Source: Copromyces sp. CBS 386.78 (Eukaryota > Ascomycota > Sordariomycetes > Sordariales > Sordariaceae). From it: a stretch of 64,000 bases of DNA. Positions 11,324-22,477 of this stretch are shown here, piece after piece. Each line of letters begins with the position of its first letter. Position 1 is the stretch's first letter. The translations under genes and the position numbers were made by a program. The stretch is from assembly GCA_030685235.1 (NCBI GenBank), contig MU839135.1:228406-292405 (forward strand), read 5' to 3'. The notes below the pieces were generated by a model, which saw nothing but the letters and a program-made list of their open reading frames with translations, ran no database searches and had not been told where the DNA came from.

Positions 11324-14100
11324 TTAATAATAGCTATAACTTCGTTTAAATAAAAATCTTTCCAAAATTTACAATTGTATACCAAAAGCGCTAACGATTC
11401 GTTATCACGTTAATTATTATAGGCTAATAGAATTTCGGACAATTTAAATATTATCTAATTAAAATAATATATTCCCGTATTAACCCCTATTAATTACGTA
11501 ACTATACTTCCGCTAAAACGAATTATCCCTATTGCCGTTAAAATCGTATTAAACGCGTTCTACCGGTTTAAAGTACCCTCGTAACCTACCCGTTAATTAA
11601 AATATTACAAATAATTAATTCTTATTAACGAGAAGTATTATAATTTCCTTCTTAATTAAAAAACAACCGCCCTCCCTCTTATTCGTCCCTAATTAGCTTA
11701 CTTAGAGTAATATATACCTTTTTCTTATAATTAAACGAATCCCCGTTATTTTACTCCCTTATTTCTCTCCTTCGATAATTTTTAGTATTTTTTAGCTACG
11801 ACCAAGCATTTACATTAATAATACCCTATATATTAGATTAATATATTCTTATTCGTCGCCTTTCTTAGTTTAAAGACTATTGCTTCAATAAATTTATTAT
11901 AATTAATCTATTATTTAACTCTTCTTTTAAAATTTATAACGATTTTATTACTAAGTTTTTTAATTACGAGAAGACCCGCTTTAATACGGCCGCTAAATTT
12001 ATAAATTAAGAAGTAGTTTATTAATTTAACCCTACTTAATTATATAATATAAATAAACTAGTAAAAGCCTTTAAGGACGTTGAAATCTACGTATACGTTC
12101 GTAGCCGATTCCCTACTCTTACTTATTAAATTAAATAATTATATTAATTAATTAACCGAGAAATTAATATTTTTAATGTATTTAATTCGCTATTAACGTT
12201 ATATATTAATAAATTACCTACCGTTACTAACTTCCTTCAATAAATCCCCCGAAGTATAAGACTTATTACCCGCCAAATTTTTCGTTAGTTCTCTATCTCC
12301 TTAAAGCTATTTTAAATTCCTAAACTCTTCCCGAGCGCTTTTCTAACTAAATTTAATATACTTTCCCTTATATAAAGGATTCTTACTATATAACTATACC
12401 TCTTTACCGAATTAATAGATTCGGAACAATAGTAACGAGCTTTAAAGAAGAACTATAATATATAGCCTTTATTAAAACTCTTCAATATTTGCGTATTTAA
12501 TCGATAATAAGTAAAATAATTTAAATAAACCTTCCGTATATTTTAAATATTCTAGCCTACTAGATTATTTAACCTTACTAATAATATATTAAATTAATAA
12601 CTATTCTAATTCGTTAATATTCCTAGTATTAAAGAACCGTTATTCTTACCTCCTCCCTAAACTTTTAAAAACATTAATTAATTAAATATTACCCAATTAA
12701 ATAACAATATTCAATGCTCCTTTAATATAAGTTCCTATAGATAATTATAAAGTTTTAATACTTTTATTATAAAAATAAAGGGCCCTACTATTAACTTTAT
12801 AACTAATATATTAAAATTAATAAAAATTTTTATTAACGCTAATAATCCCGTTTCAACTTTTAAAATAATTTAAATCGGGTATTTTAACCCCGAGGTTAAG
12901 GTGTAGGGTAATAATGCGTTAATTATAATAAATAATAACGTTTACTATAATAATATTACTGTATTTTAGGATTCCGTCGTTACGAATATAAATGACGAAG
13001 GTAAATGAAACTATATTAAAAAAAACCTCTATTAACTCCTTCGAAATATAGTCTAATAATAGTATACCGCCTAAATCTCCGACTAAAAGCGCCTTAAACT
13101 TCGTTAATCATTCGATAACTAGAAAGCCGCTCTATTCGAATTATTTAATATAAACTCAATAAAAACGGCTAATAAGCTTGTAATTTATATATATTTTAAA
13201 GACAACTACTTTAATAGTAAATCGTTTAAAGCGTACGTAATAATTCGTATACGGTTCGTAAAGATATTCGGTATTATAGCGGATATATAATTCAAAACCT
13301 AAGTCTTTATTAATCTTTATTCCGGATTACAATAAATTTACCTTTAACCCTCTAATATTAGAAAACTATATAAATAGATTAATACTGCTGAATTAATAAT
13401 TAAAATATATATTAATTTATTAAACTATAAGCCGTATACGATATTTTATATATTGCTTACGATAAGTACTAACGCCGGTTCTAAGACTATTAAAATTAAC
13501 TATATATCTATTAATAACGTAAATAACGCTACCAACGCCTTTATTAGCTATAATTCGTATAGACTTAAATATAAAAATAGAAATAAAGAAAAGTAAATAA
13601 GTAAAAATAAATTAAGCGGAGGTAATAATAGGAACGTTAGAAGTGGTAACAAGAACGTTAAAAGTAATAATAAGAACGTTAGAAGCGGTTATAAGAATAT
13701 TAGAAGAAGTAATAAGGATAATAGAGGTGGCAAAAGTAATTAAAATAAATAGGAAAAGCAAGGATATTAGTATAAAAGAATAATATAGAGATTAGGAAAG
13801 CTATTAAAGTATTATATTAAACCGTTTAAAAAGATATTTAAAAAATAAGTAAAACCGCGTAGGGATAAAGAGTAGGGATATATAAGAAAAGAGTTTATTA
13901 ACGAAGATAATAGTAATAGAAAAGAGGTAGAAGATTATTTAAAGGAATATAATTATATTTTTAATAGAGAAATTTCTAATAAAGAGGAGGAATTAATTTA
14001 TAATTAAAAGGAAGAGGATAATACTATTATATTTATTTATTCGTCGGCCCCCGTTAAGGGTAACCTTCGTTATATTTATTAGAAGTATAACTTCGGTTTC
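11324..14100 (+). pseudogene. Leader and gag-like region of the LTR element
   Basis: After the LTR comes a leader and then, from roughly 11950, a degenerate plus-strand frame in the gag position. Protein-like stretches occur near 12900-13000 and 13130-13560. A repetitive R/K/N/S/G-rich tail at about 13615-13745 is made of imperfect copies of a 24-27 bp unit. Stops are mainly TAG/TAA. No zinc knuckle could be confirmed after RIP. The gag identity rests on position more than on motif. Confidence 0.5.
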
Positions 14101-14299
14101 GAAAATTAAAAAACTTTAATAATATATATATTATTAAATATTTATAATTTAAAAAGAAAGAAAAAACCACCCCCAACGTTAAAACCGAAGTTTAGCGAAG
14201 CGGAATTACTAGAAAAGCTTTAATTCGCCAAATTTAAAATAAGAGACGTCGTAGAGGCAAGACCGATACTTCTATTAAATAACGGATACGTTAAACGGA

Positions 14300-17200
14300 A
14301 TTTATACTATAAGATTAGGATTAAAATCGGCACCGAAACCGATACGGTATATATTAATTTTAATTATTCGACGATAATAATTAACAAACGCTTTCTTAAA
14401 AAATATTAGCCAAACGTAGAAATCGTTAAAACGCTACTTCGCTTAATAAATAGAATTAATAAAAGTAAAATAATTATTAACGAGTAAATTACTATTACCT
14501 TCTAAATCCTAAATATTGTTAATAATATTAAAATATTAAGTCAATTTTCTATTATAATATAATTAACCCTAGGGCTCAACCCAAATATACTATTCGGCAC
14601 TAAATTCCTTAACCCTAACTAGGCTATTATTAACTATCTATATTAAAATATCACCCTTAAATCCTATAAGGACCTCATTATTCTATTCAAATACATATCG
14701 AAATTAATACTAATCCGGCGCCGCGTAGTTACGCTAGCCAAAACCGTTATCCCACTACGTTCTACTATACAAATCCCAATTAACTATAAAAACCTTCCCA
14801 AAATTAATATTAACGGATCCCCCCGCGAATATATATTCTATAAAATCGTTAACAAAACTATTAATTAGCTAGTATATTCGGAATCCGTCAAAACTATTAC
14901 CATTTCAAATATAACAGACACCTATAAAACCATTGGCCGTAAAAAGAAGGTTAGTATTATCGAAGACTTTAAAGACGATAGTTATATCTTCGCTAATTAA
15001 GAAAAAACTATATTAATCAACCTAATAACTGATATTATTATAGCCGAATCCTTCGTCTTTAATAAAATTGTAAATAAATTAGTATAAACCGACGAAAATA
15101 ACGTCTACAAAATATTTAATAAAATATTTAAAATAAATAACCTTAGAATTAAAAACCCTACCCTTAAACCCGAAGAAAAGGAAAAGAGGCACGTTAAATT
15201 AATAGTAAAATTCAACGCTTTAAATATATTTTGTAACCCCTTTAAACCGAAATCTCCTACAATTAAAATTAGTAAGAAAGTAAAGCCTACTAAGCCCGAA
15301 TTAATACCCCGTACTAAAAAAAATTTCCCTATTTTTAATAATATCGTTAATAATAATCCTAAAAATACCACCAACCCTATCCAACTATATAATCTACTTA
15401 GAAAACCCCTTCCTAAAGTATTAGAAAATTATAAAGAATTAGGAATAAGAAGGTTAAAGGGAGTCCCTACTATATAAATTAAAAATAACGTTCGTATTAC
15501 TAATATTAATTATAAATTAATTAAATAATTAAAGAAAATTATTAACAACTTTAAATATTAAAACGGCGAAAATATAATTAAAATAAACAAAGACGAACAC
15601 TTATATATTAATTTAATAGAAAAATAGTAAAATAAGAAAATAGGAGCGAAGCCCTATAAATTAGGCCTAGAAGAATAGAAAATAATTAATAACATCTTCG
15701 GCAAACTTTATAAATAAAGTAAATTATTATTTATAAAATACCCTACCCCATTTAATTACCCAATCTTCGTAGTCTAGAAAATCGTTAATAAAATTAAAAA
15801 AGGCAAGGTAATAATTAACCTCAAAACCTTTAACCGTATAATTATCCCGGACGCCTACCTACTACTAAACTAAAAAGAAATTATTAACGTACTTATCAGC
15901 TATATATTTTTTACCGCTTTCAACGCATCGGCTTTCTTCTATTAATTACCTATTTAATTCCGGTATTAGAACCATATAGTTTTAATTACCTATCAAAATC
16001 TTAAAATTAATCTAATTATATTAATAGGCTTCAAAAACTCGCCCTTTTATATTTAACAATTTATAAATAAATATTTAATTAAATATAAATACTTCTGCCG
16101 CGCCTATATTAACAACGTAATTATCTTCAGCAAAACAGCGGAAGAGTACATTAAATATATTTGTAAAGTATTAACGGTCTTTTAAACTATTAACCTTAGA
16201 ATTAACCCTTAAAAATCCTTTTTCGGATTCCCTTCGGTAAAGCTATTAGGATTTTATATTAACAATTTTAATTTATCTATAATAACTAATAAAATAGAAA
16301 CTTTAACTAAATTTAAAATACCTTCCACCTTTAACGATCTAAAAATATATTTAGGCCTAATAAAATTCCTAAGATAATTTATCCCCTTTTATAAGCAAAA
16401 GGCGGAACTTTTAGAAGAAAGGAAAATAATAATATTAAAAATTGGCTGCCAAAACAGCGCCCTACCTATAAATAAATTAAAAGCAGTTAGAAAAAACTAT
16501 ATTTCTAAGGCTAAATTCACCCCAACCAAGCGAGAAAAGGAGGCTTTTCGTATCCTCTAAGATTATTTAATAAAGACTATTTACTTCGCGTATTAAAACC
16601 TAAATTATATACCTTTTATCAAAATTAACGTATTAAAACGGGGTATCGGCGTTATAGCCTTTTACATCGAAAATATTAATATAAATTAAAACAGAAGAAG
16701 TATCCCTATTAATAAAATCTCACCAATCTTATATATTAGCTATAAATTAACGAAAATAAAATAGAAATACTAGCCGACCAAAATAAAAATTGCAAATTTA
16801 ATATAAATAATCAAAAAATTCAAAATATAATTCTAATCCTTAAAGTATACTATAATTATACTTATAAATTATAAAGTAATATTAAGTATCGTTAAATAAA
16901 CCTTCTTTAAAATTACTAACGTTATAAAATTCAACCCTCATTTAATACTAATATCGACTATATTAATACAATTCAAACTAAATATTCAATATATCCTTAA
17001 TAAAATAAATTTCATACCCGACGCCTTATCCCGCCTCCTAATAATTAATAACAATTCAAAAAATAAAAATCTATTAAAGGCCGAATTTAACGATATTTAA
17101 AAAGAGGGTTTTATAATTACCGTCGTCGAAATAGAGCCAGATTTTAAATAGAAAATTATTAACGGCTATAAAACTAACTTTAAATATATTAAGATTATTA

Positions 17201-18640
17201 ATTTCGTTAATAAAAAGAAAACTTTCTATTAAGCGGATCCAATTAAGCCGCCTATAATTAAAAGAATACCCTTCGATATATAGGACGACTTACTATTCTA
17301 CCGTACTATAAAGTATTAGTAGCGGCTATACGTACTAAACGCCTACGTTAAAGATATATTATATATAATTCACAATTCGAAATACTATTTTAATATTAAT
17401 AAAATAATTAAAAACTTAACTTCCTATTTATTCTCTAAAATAACAAAGAAAATTAGGGATTACGTTTAATATTACCCCGAATGCTTTAAAAACGCTACTT
17501 TAAAGAAGAAACTCCTTAGCAAACTTAATCCTATTAATATACCGCCTATCCTAAATTATATTATTATAATCGATTTCGTAGTCGTATTACCTATATATTT
17601 TTAAAATAAGATCTTTAAAGTCCTAGAAGGTAATTTTAATATAATTATAACGGTTAGTAGCAAATATAATAAACATACTCTTTATATTCTAAAATAAATA
17701 ATATAAATAATAAAATAATAGGGTATAACGTTAGCCACTTACTTTCTATTATATAATTAGGGTTTACCTTCCATTATTATTTCTAATAAAGACCCTAAAT
17801 TCATATCCGATTTCTAATAGGGAATATTCAAAATAATAAATATTAAACTTTTAATATCTACTACTTACTACGCCTAAATAAATAATTTATTAAAGAGAAA
17901 GAACTAAATAATTAAAATTACTATTAAATTCTATATCGTAATTAACGAAGTACCTTAATTAAATATCCTCCTAATATTATAATTTAATTTTAATATAATA
18001 TATACTAAGGTTATTAGCAAGTCCTTAATCGAATTACTAATAAGATTTAAACCTTGTACCCCATTAGATATAGTATTTAACTTTAAAGATAAATTTAACG
18101 TTAAGGTAATCTATATACTAAACTATTTTAAAGTAGAGATAATTATCGTTTACGTAGTAGCCGTAGCCAAAATAAAATACAATAAAAAAATAATACCGGC
18201 TAAATTTAAAGTTGGAAATTAAGTATATTTGCGACTATATTATAGTTACTATTTATTAGGAAAGCCCCTAAAGAAGTAATCTTAATAAAGAGTAGGATTT
18301 TTTAAAGTTATTAGCGTTAAAGGACTATTAGCGGTCGAATTTAATTTCCTAACCAATTAGAAAAATTACTATACCGTATTAATTATATAATTAGTACCCG
18401 CTCCCGTTAAAAAAGATCCTTTCAGTTATCGTCTTTAAAATTTAAATAAAATCGTTAAAAAAAATATAAATAACGACGAGCAATACGAAATTAATAAAAT
18501 TCTTAATTGGCGTACAAATTTCAAGTATAATCGCCCAATTTTTAAATACCTCGTTAAATAAAAAAGATACTAGAATTAATAAAATTTATATATATTACGT
18601 CCTACCCTTTTATAAAACGTATTAAACCTATTCTATAAAT
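14300..18640 (+). pseudogene. pol relic: protease, RT, RNase H, integrase, chromodomain
   Basis: The domains can still be read through RIP stops. Protease: GTETDTVYINFNYST near 14320 in place of the usual D-T/S-G region. Reverse transcriptase, about 15690-16390: PTPFNYPIFVV, GKVIINLKTFNRIIIPDAY, GFKNSPFY and the catalytic box mutated to AYINNVIIFS (family YVDD). RNase H, about 16500-16830: FTPTKREKEAF. The linker near 16980-17037 ends INFIPDALSRL. Integrase core, about 17550-17990: GLPSIIISNKDPKFISDF. Chromodomain, about 18478-18560: EINKILNWRTNF followed by FKYLVK. All catalytic Asp codons of the RT box read Asn (GAC to AAC), a direct RIP product. Confidence 0.85.
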
Positions 18641-18984
18641 ATAATAATATTTATCCTATTAATAAGAAGGAGTTTAAATTTAAAAAATTAAAAAAAGAGA
18701 GAAAAGCTATTACAATATAGGAAGAACCTTTAAAAGAATAAGGAAGGGAGGTTATTAAAATTCTTAAATCTAATATCGAAATAAGGTTTCCCTTATATCG
18801 CGCTTAAGGCCGCGTTTTTATCCCGTTTCCCTACCCTACCTTTCTACAAGAATTTACTACTTTACCATATTATTTTGCAATTTATATAGCGAAATCTTAT
18901 TAAATTCTCGTAATTCTCCCCCGTAACCTCGTATTACTTTCGAATATTTATAAATTACCCTACTTTCCTTCTATTTATCTTACT

Positions 18985-19055
18985 CCCTTTCGTTTATATA
19001 TACTCTTTCTCTCTCCCTCTCTCTTTTTCTCTCTTTCTCCCTCTTATACCTACTA
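18985..19055. promoter_or_regulatory. CT-rich leader-like tract before the extra frame
   Basis: About 70 bp of nearly pure pyrimidine (ctctttctctctccctctct and similar), about 30-100 bp ahead of the extra coding-like frame. Such tracts are common just upstream of start codons in filamentous fungi. Whether it once acted as a promoter is unknown. Confidence 0.35.
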
Positions 19056-19084
19056 TTATTCTTTCCTAAATTCGACTAATATAT

Positions 19085-20600
19085 ATAATAACTACTTATA
19101 ATATTCGACGAACTTATAATAAATATTAAAAAGGATTAAAAAGCGTATAAAGCCGTAAAGCCAATTAAATTAAACTTTCGCAAGAGAAAAACACCTAATA
19201 ACGAAGAAGCCGAAATTACTATAGAAATCCCTATTAATTAATATAGAAAATATAAAGCGAACGACGAAGTTAAAATTATAATCCAATTCACTAAGGACTT
19301 TAATAATATTCCGGAAAATTAGGACTTAAAGACTATTATAGCAATCTTCGGCCGTAAATAAAAATATAATATTTAAAAAATTAATTAATATCCAATTTTC
19401 AAGAACTTCAATAAATATATTCTTAATAACTAGAAGAACGTTAATTTCGGTCTAAAGTATACGCTAGCGAAAAATAAAAAATTCCTATAAATTCTAGAGC
19501 CAAGTATTTAAGCCGCAATAATAATCCTCTATTACTCGGAAATCCGTAAAATATTAAACGACAACCGGAAGGCGGAACGTTATTTTTTTAAGAATTAAAA
19601 GGAATTTAATAATAAGTCCGGCTAAAATTTAGAAATTTATATTATAGGAAATAAGCCCGGAAAAATATTTAAACTAAGCAAGAATCTACTTTATAATTTC
19701 AAATAGTATAAAATTAATATAAAATCGCCCACTAATATCATTACAATAATAAAAATACTAATAATCTGCGACTCTTTCAATATAAAAGTAGCTCGCTTAA
19801 AAACCGACGTTAATTTATTACTAATTAATAAAGTATAGTATACTATAAATAAAAAGTTCTAATAGTATTAAAATATTAAAATTTTAAAAATTAAGTAGAA
19901 GAAATTTACTTAAAAATTAGATGTAAATTTCAACGTAACTGAACCTATTATTAATTTAGCAGTATAGAATATTAATAATAACTTAGCGGTATAGAATATT
20001 AATAATAATTTAATAAATTAAATAATTAACGACCTTATTAACGAAAATACGGCCGTTAACGAAATTATCGCTAATAATACCCATTCTAAATACGTTACGT
20101 CGAATAAAGAGGTTAAAAGCGAATTAATTAATACTATAATTATTAATATATATAAGCTAATCGAAATTTGCGGGGATAATTTCGAATCGACTACAAATAA
20201 TAATAAAGCCTTTATTACTATTATAAAAATTAAAGTATTAATTACTATTACTATTACTGAAGTAAGAAAAGAAATGAAAAAAATTATAGCGGGATAAAAG
20301 AAAAAGTATAAAGAAATATAAGAGGAGATTAAGGACTTAAAGGGAAGGATTAAGGAATTAGAGCAATAGAAGAAAGTAAACGTTAAAAATCCGTAGGAGT
20401 TTATTAAAGGAGTGGTATTAGAACGTATAAGGAATAAGGAAAAGGCGATCAATATTAAGTAAAGAGATTTCTTAAAAATAAAAAACGGAAGATATATATT
20501 TAAGTATAAGTCAAGGGAGGCATTTATTTAGGAAACCTTAATTAACAATATTAATAAAGCAATATAGTAGAAGGCCGTAATCAAGCCTAATTAACGGGCG
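19085..20600 (+). pseudogene. Additional 3' reading frame of the LTR element, unknown product
   Basis: A coding-like plus-strand frame lies between the chromodomain and the right LTR, where a standard chromovirus has only untranslated sequence. It starts around an FDELI segment near 19100, continues through KPIKLNFRKRKTPNNEEAEI and ends near a lysine-rich, coiled-coil-like stretch with EEIKDLKGRIKELEQ (about 20320-20370). Stops are again TAG/TAA at likely Q codons. A short internal duplication (LAVQNINNN twice, 19956-20010) is present. It is preceded by a long CT-rich tract (about 18990-19055) like a fungal leader. No family recognised. It could be a captured host gene or an element-specific accessory protein. 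Confidence 0.5.
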
Positions 20601-20642
20601 CTCATATATATATAACGATAAAGATATCGCTATTTTTTTTCT

Positions 20643-20655
20643 AAGAGGGGCATTA
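20643..20655 (+). other. Polypurine tract of the LTR element
   Basis: aagaggggc lies a few bases before the right LTR, the position of the plus-strand primer in LTR elements. It has largely escaped mutation. Confidence 0.6.
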
Positions 20656-20844
20656 ATACGTAATTTCTCGCATAGAGGGACCCCCCTACCTACTACGCTT
20701 AACGCAAGGTAAGTATGTATTATATGTATATATATATATAGCCGTACGTATTAACGCACTGATTCTAGATTTCTCCTAGAATTAACAATAATATTATAAT
20801 TACGTTAACGCGCTACGCTAATCTCATTACACGGTTTCCATGCA
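20656..20844 (+). repeat. Right (3') LTR
   Basis: Same length as the left copy and alignable end to end without gaps. It begins ATACGTAA (left copy ATGCGTAG) and ends CCATGCA. Followed by the target duplication ttata at 20845-20849. Confidence 0.9.
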
Positions 20845-20852
20845 TTATATTA

Positions 20853-21820
20853 CTACAATATTGAAGGATTTGTATAAAGTGACGCTTACCCTCTTCGCCT
20901 CCTTATTATTAGAAAGTATCGATGATATCATTGTCGATAAAGCGGATGTAGAAGATGCCGCCGTATCTGTTAAAATTAAAGTTGATAATAATTACTAGAA
21001 TCCTGCCGCCCTTGGTCGTTTATTAACCGAATATTGCAGAGATATATTGTATATATTGACCCGTGAAGGGAAAATGTCGAAGGTATTTAAATCGGCTCTG
21101 CTGAATGTATATCGCGACGATTATAATAAGCCGAATATGGTGGTTATTAGTAATAACGTCCTGTATTAGTGGAAGAAGGTGGTATTTGTTGCGAAGTACG
21201 TAAAGGGTGAAAAATCCTGTTAGCGCCGTCGGATATTGATATGAAATCTAGGCACAACTTCGGGCTAAAGTACTATGTCCTTTCTCGTAGCATATATATA
21301 TACTATGGTAACCGTGGCGAAATAGATGCGATAGCTGGCGGTAATATGGGGAGACTTGACTATATTCTAACGTACTAAATTCTTCATAGTAAGATACCTC
21401 TATTTCTACTTCTACTTTGGTGATATATATTAAGTTAGTGCTCCAATATAGACTATCCTTTATAATATGGGTGATAATGAGTGTAGCCTAAGTGGATTAA
21501 GCGTTTAGTGACACATACTCATTGGAATTAATATTGTAAAAATGGCCTTTATCGGCCGCCGTACTTAAAGAGTATACTAGAATTATAGTTATAGTCCAGT
21601 CCTCCGACTTCAGTTTGTAGTGAACGAATTGAAGTTGATTATAATGTGTAATACTTGTATATCTACTTTAAGCGACTACTACCTAATATACGTGTTCTTT
21701 ATTATTATGCTACTCTATAATAACGATAAGATTAAGCCCGATACCCAGTTACCGGTTGTACAACTTGCCGATGGACCGTCTATCCTAAATAAGCCCGATG
21801 TCGCTAGTAAGAGCTAGTAA
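20853..21820 (+). pseudogene. Continuation of the interrupted transposon relic
   Basis: Directly after the target duplication a coding-like frame starts: LKDLYKVTLTLFASLLLESI and on to about 21240, with only a few TAG stops. It is less heavily mutated than the LTR element. The phase differs by two bases from the best frame on the left side, so either a frameshift or an exon border lies at the junction. An open 65-codon piece in another frame at 21620-21817 follows. Probably the C-terminal part of the older element's protein. Confidence 0.4.
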
Positions 21821-22089
21821 ATCGTTGTCGGCCTACCTTCCTTAGGTTCTACCATATATTATTTAGTGCTATTCACTAAAGATGATGTAGGTAATCGCTC
21901 CTTCATCTTTGGTTGGGTACTATTTGGCAGCGAAATATTGTGGTTCAACTTGCGTATGGTTTGGGGGTGAGTACCCGAGGTTGAACCGCGCAATACTATT
22001 TTTTGTTATTTGTTTTTATCGTTGTATTCATGTATTTATTGCTGTACTCAATTGAATTCACTCCCCTCACTACAATCTACTAACTGGCA

Positions 22090-22262
22090 GTGCATCTAGA
22101 AATGGGTGCACTGGAAGCCGGGATGCCGGGTGCGCCGTACGGGCGTGCTGGGCAGTACTACCCGGGTGCGGGTGCGGTGGGCGGGCGCGGGTGGGACCAG
22201 CAGTACGTACCGATGTACGTGACCAATTTGAAGCGAAATTCCTGGGTCTGGGCTGGGGACGT
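22090..22262 (+). other. GC-rich island at the right edge of the RIP block
   Basis: About 170 bp of strongly GC-rich sequence, with a frame rich in Gly/Ala/Pro, sit between RIP DNA and the right subterminal repeat-like sequence. The 80-codon open frame (22090-22332) has no recognisable domain. It may be an unmutated remnant of the outer element or a short host segment. Confidence 0.4.
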
Positions 22263-22477
22263 CTCTCGCACAGACCATTATCTTTTCCAGACGTCTGACT
22301 TTTCCGACCGTTCCTCGACCGCTTACTTCTGAATAGACGTTTGAGTGACGGTCTACCCCTAGACCGACCGTTTATACAGTTAAACCGCTGTCACAAGATA
22401 GACGGGAAGGTTTTAGTCTGGCAAGAAAAACGTCTAAAACAGTGCGACTGTTACCCGACTGTGAGAAGACCGTTTGG

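Larger units (their letters stand above)
11135..20844 (+). mobile_element. Ty3/gypsy chromovirus-type LTR retrotransposon, RIP-inactivated
   Basis: Two LTRs of identical length (189 bp) bound 9.7 kb of degenerate coding sequence in the order gag-like, aspartic protease, reverse transcriptase, RNase H, integrase, chromodomain. This order defines Ty3/gypsy chromoviruses. A perfect 5 bp duplication, ttata, lies at 11130-11134 and 20845-20849. A purine-rich tract (aagagggg) is just upstream of the right LTR. The LTRs differ at about two dozen sites, all transitions with no indel, so the copies were once near-identical and were changed by RIP. Every domain contains stops, so the element is dead. 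Coding-like sequence resumes on both sides, so it inserted into an older element. An additional frame lies between the chromodomain and the right LTR. Confidence 0.9.
7479..21991 (+). mobile_element. Degenerate DNA-transposon-like element, interrupted by an LTR element
   Basis: Candidate terminal inverted repeat: GCGCGGCTCAA at 7479-7489, and TTGAACCGCGC at 21981-21991, whose reverse complement matches 10 of 11 with a single C/T transition. Between them lie a plus-strand transposase-like relic (8100-11129) and further coding-like sequence (20853-21820), split by the LTR retrotransposon at 11135-20844. A 17 bp motif is tandemly repeated three times at the left end. No clean target duplication was found outside these ends. 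The presence of an older element around the LTR element is well supported; its exact ends are tentative. Confidence 0.4.
4962..22477. mobile_element. RIP-mutated nested transposon island (outer limits tentative)
   Basis: AT content jumps just after 4960 and returns to normal just before 22480. Inside, almost every frame is broken, CpA/TpG are depleted in favour of TpA, and coding relics are interrupted by TAG/TAA where Q codons are expected: the RIP pattern. The two edges carry similar short words (agtcggtct, gaccgt, cagtct) in many copies, as in the subterminal repeats of CACTA-like elements. The last bases form an imperfect inverted pair: CCAGTCGGTCT at 4962-4972 against AGACCGTTTGG at 22467-22477. 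Flanking attttg/actttg could be a target duplication altered by one C-to-T change. The island as RIP DNA is certain; that it is one outer element with these ends is an inference. Confidence 0.4.

Noticed and set aside
11135..20844. Reading the LTR element as an active transposon
   Set aside because: Stops in every domain and loss of both RT catalytic Asp codons show it is dead.
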